Both the position numbers and the translations under genes were made by a program. The notes beneath the pieces were generated by a model. That model ran no database searches, was not told where the DNA came from, and was given only the letters and a program-made list of their open reading frames with translations. Below, one piece after another: positions 5,482-7,072 of a DNA stretch of 7,072 nt; the stretch's first letter is position 1; each line of letters opens with the position of its first letter. Source of the DNA: an uncultured Eubacteriales bacterium (GTDB taxonomy: Bacteria > Bacillota > Clostridia > Oscillospirales > Acutalibacteraceae); the NCBI GenBank assembly GCA_900320925.1, contig ONUD01000018.1, positions 1-7,072 of the forward strand, written 5' to 3'.

Positions 5482-5534
5482 AGAATAGCAGAGAAATGGA
5501 ATCGTCGCCAAACTACTTTGAAGGAGAGATTACT

Positions 5535-6635
5535 TTGCACAGAAATCAAATCATCATCCGAACTTCCATGATAGGAATCGCTGCTAACCTCCTATTGGTC
5601 ATTTTTAAGTCAGTTGTCGGTATCTTGTCCCATTCTATTGCCGTGATTCTGGATGCCGTGAACAATCTCAGTGATGCCGTTTCTTCCGTCGTCACCATCT
5701 TAGGAACCAAGTTAGCAGGCAAAAAACCTGACAAGCTCCATCCCCACGGTCATGGCCGGTATGAATATCTCACCGCCATGGCTGTATCGGCATTGGTGCT
5801 GTATGCCGGTTTTGCGGCACTGACGGAATCGGTGAAAAAAATCATTTCACCCGAAATGCCCGACTATTCCGCTGTATCCCTTGTGATTATCGGCAGTGCG
5901 GTACTGGTCAAGTTCTTTCTGGGACGCTATGTCAAGCGTGTCGGACAGAAAATCCATTCCGGTTCGCTGATTTCCTCCGGTGCAGATGCCCTGTTTGATG
6001 CCATATTATCCCTGTCGGTGTTCCTCACGGCAATGCTCTATCACTTCACCGGGCTTTGTCTGGAAGCATGGGTGGGAGCCGTCATTGCCGTGTTCATCAT
6101 CCGCTCTGGCATTCAGATGTTCAGGGAAACGCTTGACGACATCCTTGGAAAACGAATTGACAGTGAAACTGCCCAAGCCGTGAAACAGACGATTTGTGCC
6201 TTGCCGGAGGTGCAGGGAGCCTATGACCTGTTCATTGACAACTATGGCTCGGATTACCAAATCGGCTCGGTGCATATCGAAGTCCCCGACACTATGACCG
6301 CTGACCGTATCGACAAGCTGACACGCCAAATTGGAGAGTGTGTCTATAAAAGCCATCATATTATCATGACCGGCGTGAGTATCTATTCCGTCAACACCAC
6401 CGATGAGGGAATTGCCAAAATGCGGTCGGAGATTACCCGTCTGGTCATGGAGGGGGACAAGGTACTGCAAATGCACGGGTTCTTTGTGGAAGAAACGGAA
6501 AAAATCATTCGGTTTGATGTCGTGGTCGATTACAGTGCGGAAGAGGGCTTCCTGGAAGAACTGTACCAAAATGTGAAAAACCACTATCCTGATTATCAGA
6601 TTATCATGACAAGAGATTATGACATCAGTGACTGA
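5535..6635 (+). CDS. Cation diffusion facilitator (CDF) family divalent metal exporter
   Basis: A membrane antiporter that exports divalent metal (Zn, Fe, Mn or similar) in exchange for protons. About six transmembrane helices in the N-terminal half; TM2 carries Asn-x3-Asp in AVNNLSDA, TM5 carries Asp-x3-Asp in GADALFDA, and HPHGHGRYE lies in the TM2-TM3 loop. The N-D/D-D set resembles MntE-like manganese exporters rather than the H/D sets of zinc exporters, so Mn is a reasonable guess. After the usual cytoplasmic domain (ending near IIMTGVSIYSVN) about 80 further residues form a second similar module, QMHGFFVEE to IIMTRDYD, making the protein longer than the usual 300. I prefer the TTG at 5535 because AAGGAGAG (5521-5528) sits six bases upstream; an in-frame ATG at 5496 adds 13 residues but has only a weak binding site. 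Transcribed separately from cysK. Confidence 0.9.
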   Translation: MHRNQIIIRTSMIGIAANLLLVIFKSVVGILSHSIAVILDAVNNLSDAVSSVVTILGTKLAGKKPDKLHPHGHGRYEYLTAMAVSALVLYAGFAALTESVKKIISPEMPDYSAVSLVIIGSAVLVKFFLGRYVKRVGQKIHSGSLISSGADALFDAILSLSVFLTAMLYHFTGLCLEAWVGAVIAVFIIRSGIQMFRETLDDILGKRIDSETAQAVKQTICALPEVQGAYDLFIDNYGSDYQIGSVHIEVPDTMTADRIDKLTRQIGECVYKSHHIIMTGVSIYSVNTTDEGIAKMRSEITRLVMEGDKVLQMHGFFVEETEKIIRFDVVVDYSAEEGFLEELYQNVKNHYPDYQIIMTRDYDISD

Positions 6636-6649
6636 TAGATATTGTGCAT

Positions 6650-6675
6650 AAAAAATACTGCTTCCTTTATTTTTT
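6650..6675 (+). terminator. Weak A/T hairpin after the CDF gene
   Basis: AAAAAATA (6650-6657) and TATTTTTT (6668-6675) form an 8-bp A/T-only stem around a 10-base loop. It may act as a poor bidirectional terminator; the stem contains no G-C pair, so support is low. It overlaps the upstream edge of the next promoter. Confidence 0.3.
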
Positions 6676-6677
6676 GA

Positions 6678-6706
6678 TTGACAAAAATGCCAAACAGTGG
6701 TATCAT
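6678..6706 (+). promoter_or_regulatory. Promoter of the GH13 glycosidase gene
   Basis: -35 TTGACA (6678-6683), a 17-bp spacer and -10 TATCAT (6701-6706). The proximal half CAAACAGTGGTATCAT resembles CAAATAGTGGTATGAT of the metY promoter (14 of 16), but the CCTA-N9-TAGG dyad is absent, so membership of the same regulon is unlikely. Confidence 0.75.
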
Positions 6707-6745
6707 GGAAAAGTAAATCATTGAATCAGAAAGGAATTTATCATC

Positions 6746-7072
6746 ATGCAAAATTGGGGTTATGAAGCAGTATTTTATCAAATCTATCCGCTGGGTCTGT
6801 GCGATGCACCGTTTGAGAATGACGGCATACAGACACATGCCATTCTCAAAGTCCTCGACTGGGTTGACCATATCGCCGAACTGGGCTGTAATGCCGTGTA
6901 TTTCTCACCGGTCTTTGAATCGGATACCCACGGCTACAATACAAGGGATTACTGCAAAATCGACTGTCGTCTGGGTACCAATGAGGATTTTAAAAAGGTC
7001 TGTGATGCCCTCCATCAAAAAGGAATCAAAGTCGTGCTGGACGGTGTGTTCAACCATGTCGGCAGGGGCTTC
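6746..7072 (+). CDS. Alpha-glycosidase, GH13 alpha-amylase family (3' partial)
   Basis: 109 residues of the N-terminal catalytic barrel are visible; the gene runs off the window. The protein begins directly with the barrel: AVFYQIYPLG (8-17), then GCNAVYFSPVFESDTHGYNT (47-66), HGYNTRDY (62-69), and GH13 conserved region I DGVFNHVG (99-106), where Asp99, Asn103 and His104 are the family residues at the active site. The catalytic nucleophile, acid/base and third Asp lie beyond the window. Absence of an N-terminal signal peptide or starch-binding domain suggests a cytoplasmic enzyme such as a cyclomaltodextrinase/neopullulanase-like or oligosaccharide hydrolase acting on imported maltodextrins; the substrate cannot be told. 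The ATG is supported by GAAAGGA (6729-6735), ten bases upstream, and by its own promoter. No link to the sulfur genes is evident. Confidence 0.92.
   Translation, partial: MQNWGYEAVFYQIYPLGLCDAPFENDGIQTHAILKVLDWVDHIAELGCNAVYFSPVFESDTHGYNTRDYCKIDCRLGTNEDFKKVCDALHQKGIKVVLDGVFNHVGRGF

Noticed and set aside
5538..5549. A third match (11 of 12) to the element terminus, CACAGAAATCAA
   Set aside because: It lies in the coding start of the CDF gene (His-Arg-Asn-Gln), matches only 12 bases and has no flanking duplication; probably chance.

Overview
The window is a Gram-positive, spore-former-type chromosomal segment, most likely from an anaerobic gut Clostridia (Oscillospirales/Ruminococcaceae-like). 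The reasons are a SigK-type sporulation sigma factor at the left edge, strong AAGGAG ribosome binding sites, consensus TTGACA/TATAAT promoters with 17-bp spacers, a GH13 glycosidase, and a palindromic CCTCCCTC...GAGGGAGG repeat that I recall as common in gut Clostridia. The genus cannot be fixed from the window alone.

Layout, all genes on the + strand: (1) 1-630, the 3' part of a sigma-K-like gene. (2) 631-835, a spacer holding a long imperfect hairpin and a 23-bp sequence that recurs at 5418-5440. (3) 836-2468, a promoter and an iscS-iscU pair (cysteine desulfurase and Fe-S scaffold). (4) 2469-2773, a second promoter nearly identical to the first, then a leader encoding a 40-residue peptide with six Cys and six Met codons, followed by RNA segments able to form alternative hairpins and a weak terminator. 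(5) 2774-5001, metY-cysK (O-acetylhomoserine sulfhydrylase and cysteine synthase), closed by a strong terminator at 5008-5039. (6) 5040-5449, a small non-coding element with short terminal inverted repeats and an exact 9-bp flanking duplication, containing a second, perfect 30-bp inverted repeat. (7) 5535-6635, a cation diffusion facilitator metal exporter. (8) 6678-7072, a promoter and the 5' part of a GH13 alpha-glycosidase.

The core is a sulfur module. CysK makes cysteine and MetY makes homocysteine from sulfide. IscS removes sulfur from cysteine and IscU assembles it into Fe-S clusters. The matching promoters suggest one shared regulator, possibly an Rrf2-family (CymR/IscR-like) protein, which is an inference.

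The most interesting item is the leader of metY-cysK. A short ORF with a good ribosome binding site contains TGT TGT near its middle and ends in TGT TGC TGT TGA. It is followed by three mutually exclusive RNA pairings laid out like a classical amino-acid attenuator. I read this as a candidate cysteine-sensing, ribosome-mediated transcription attenuator. The second most interesting item is the small transposon-like element with target duplication, plus a lone copy of its right end upstream of iscS.
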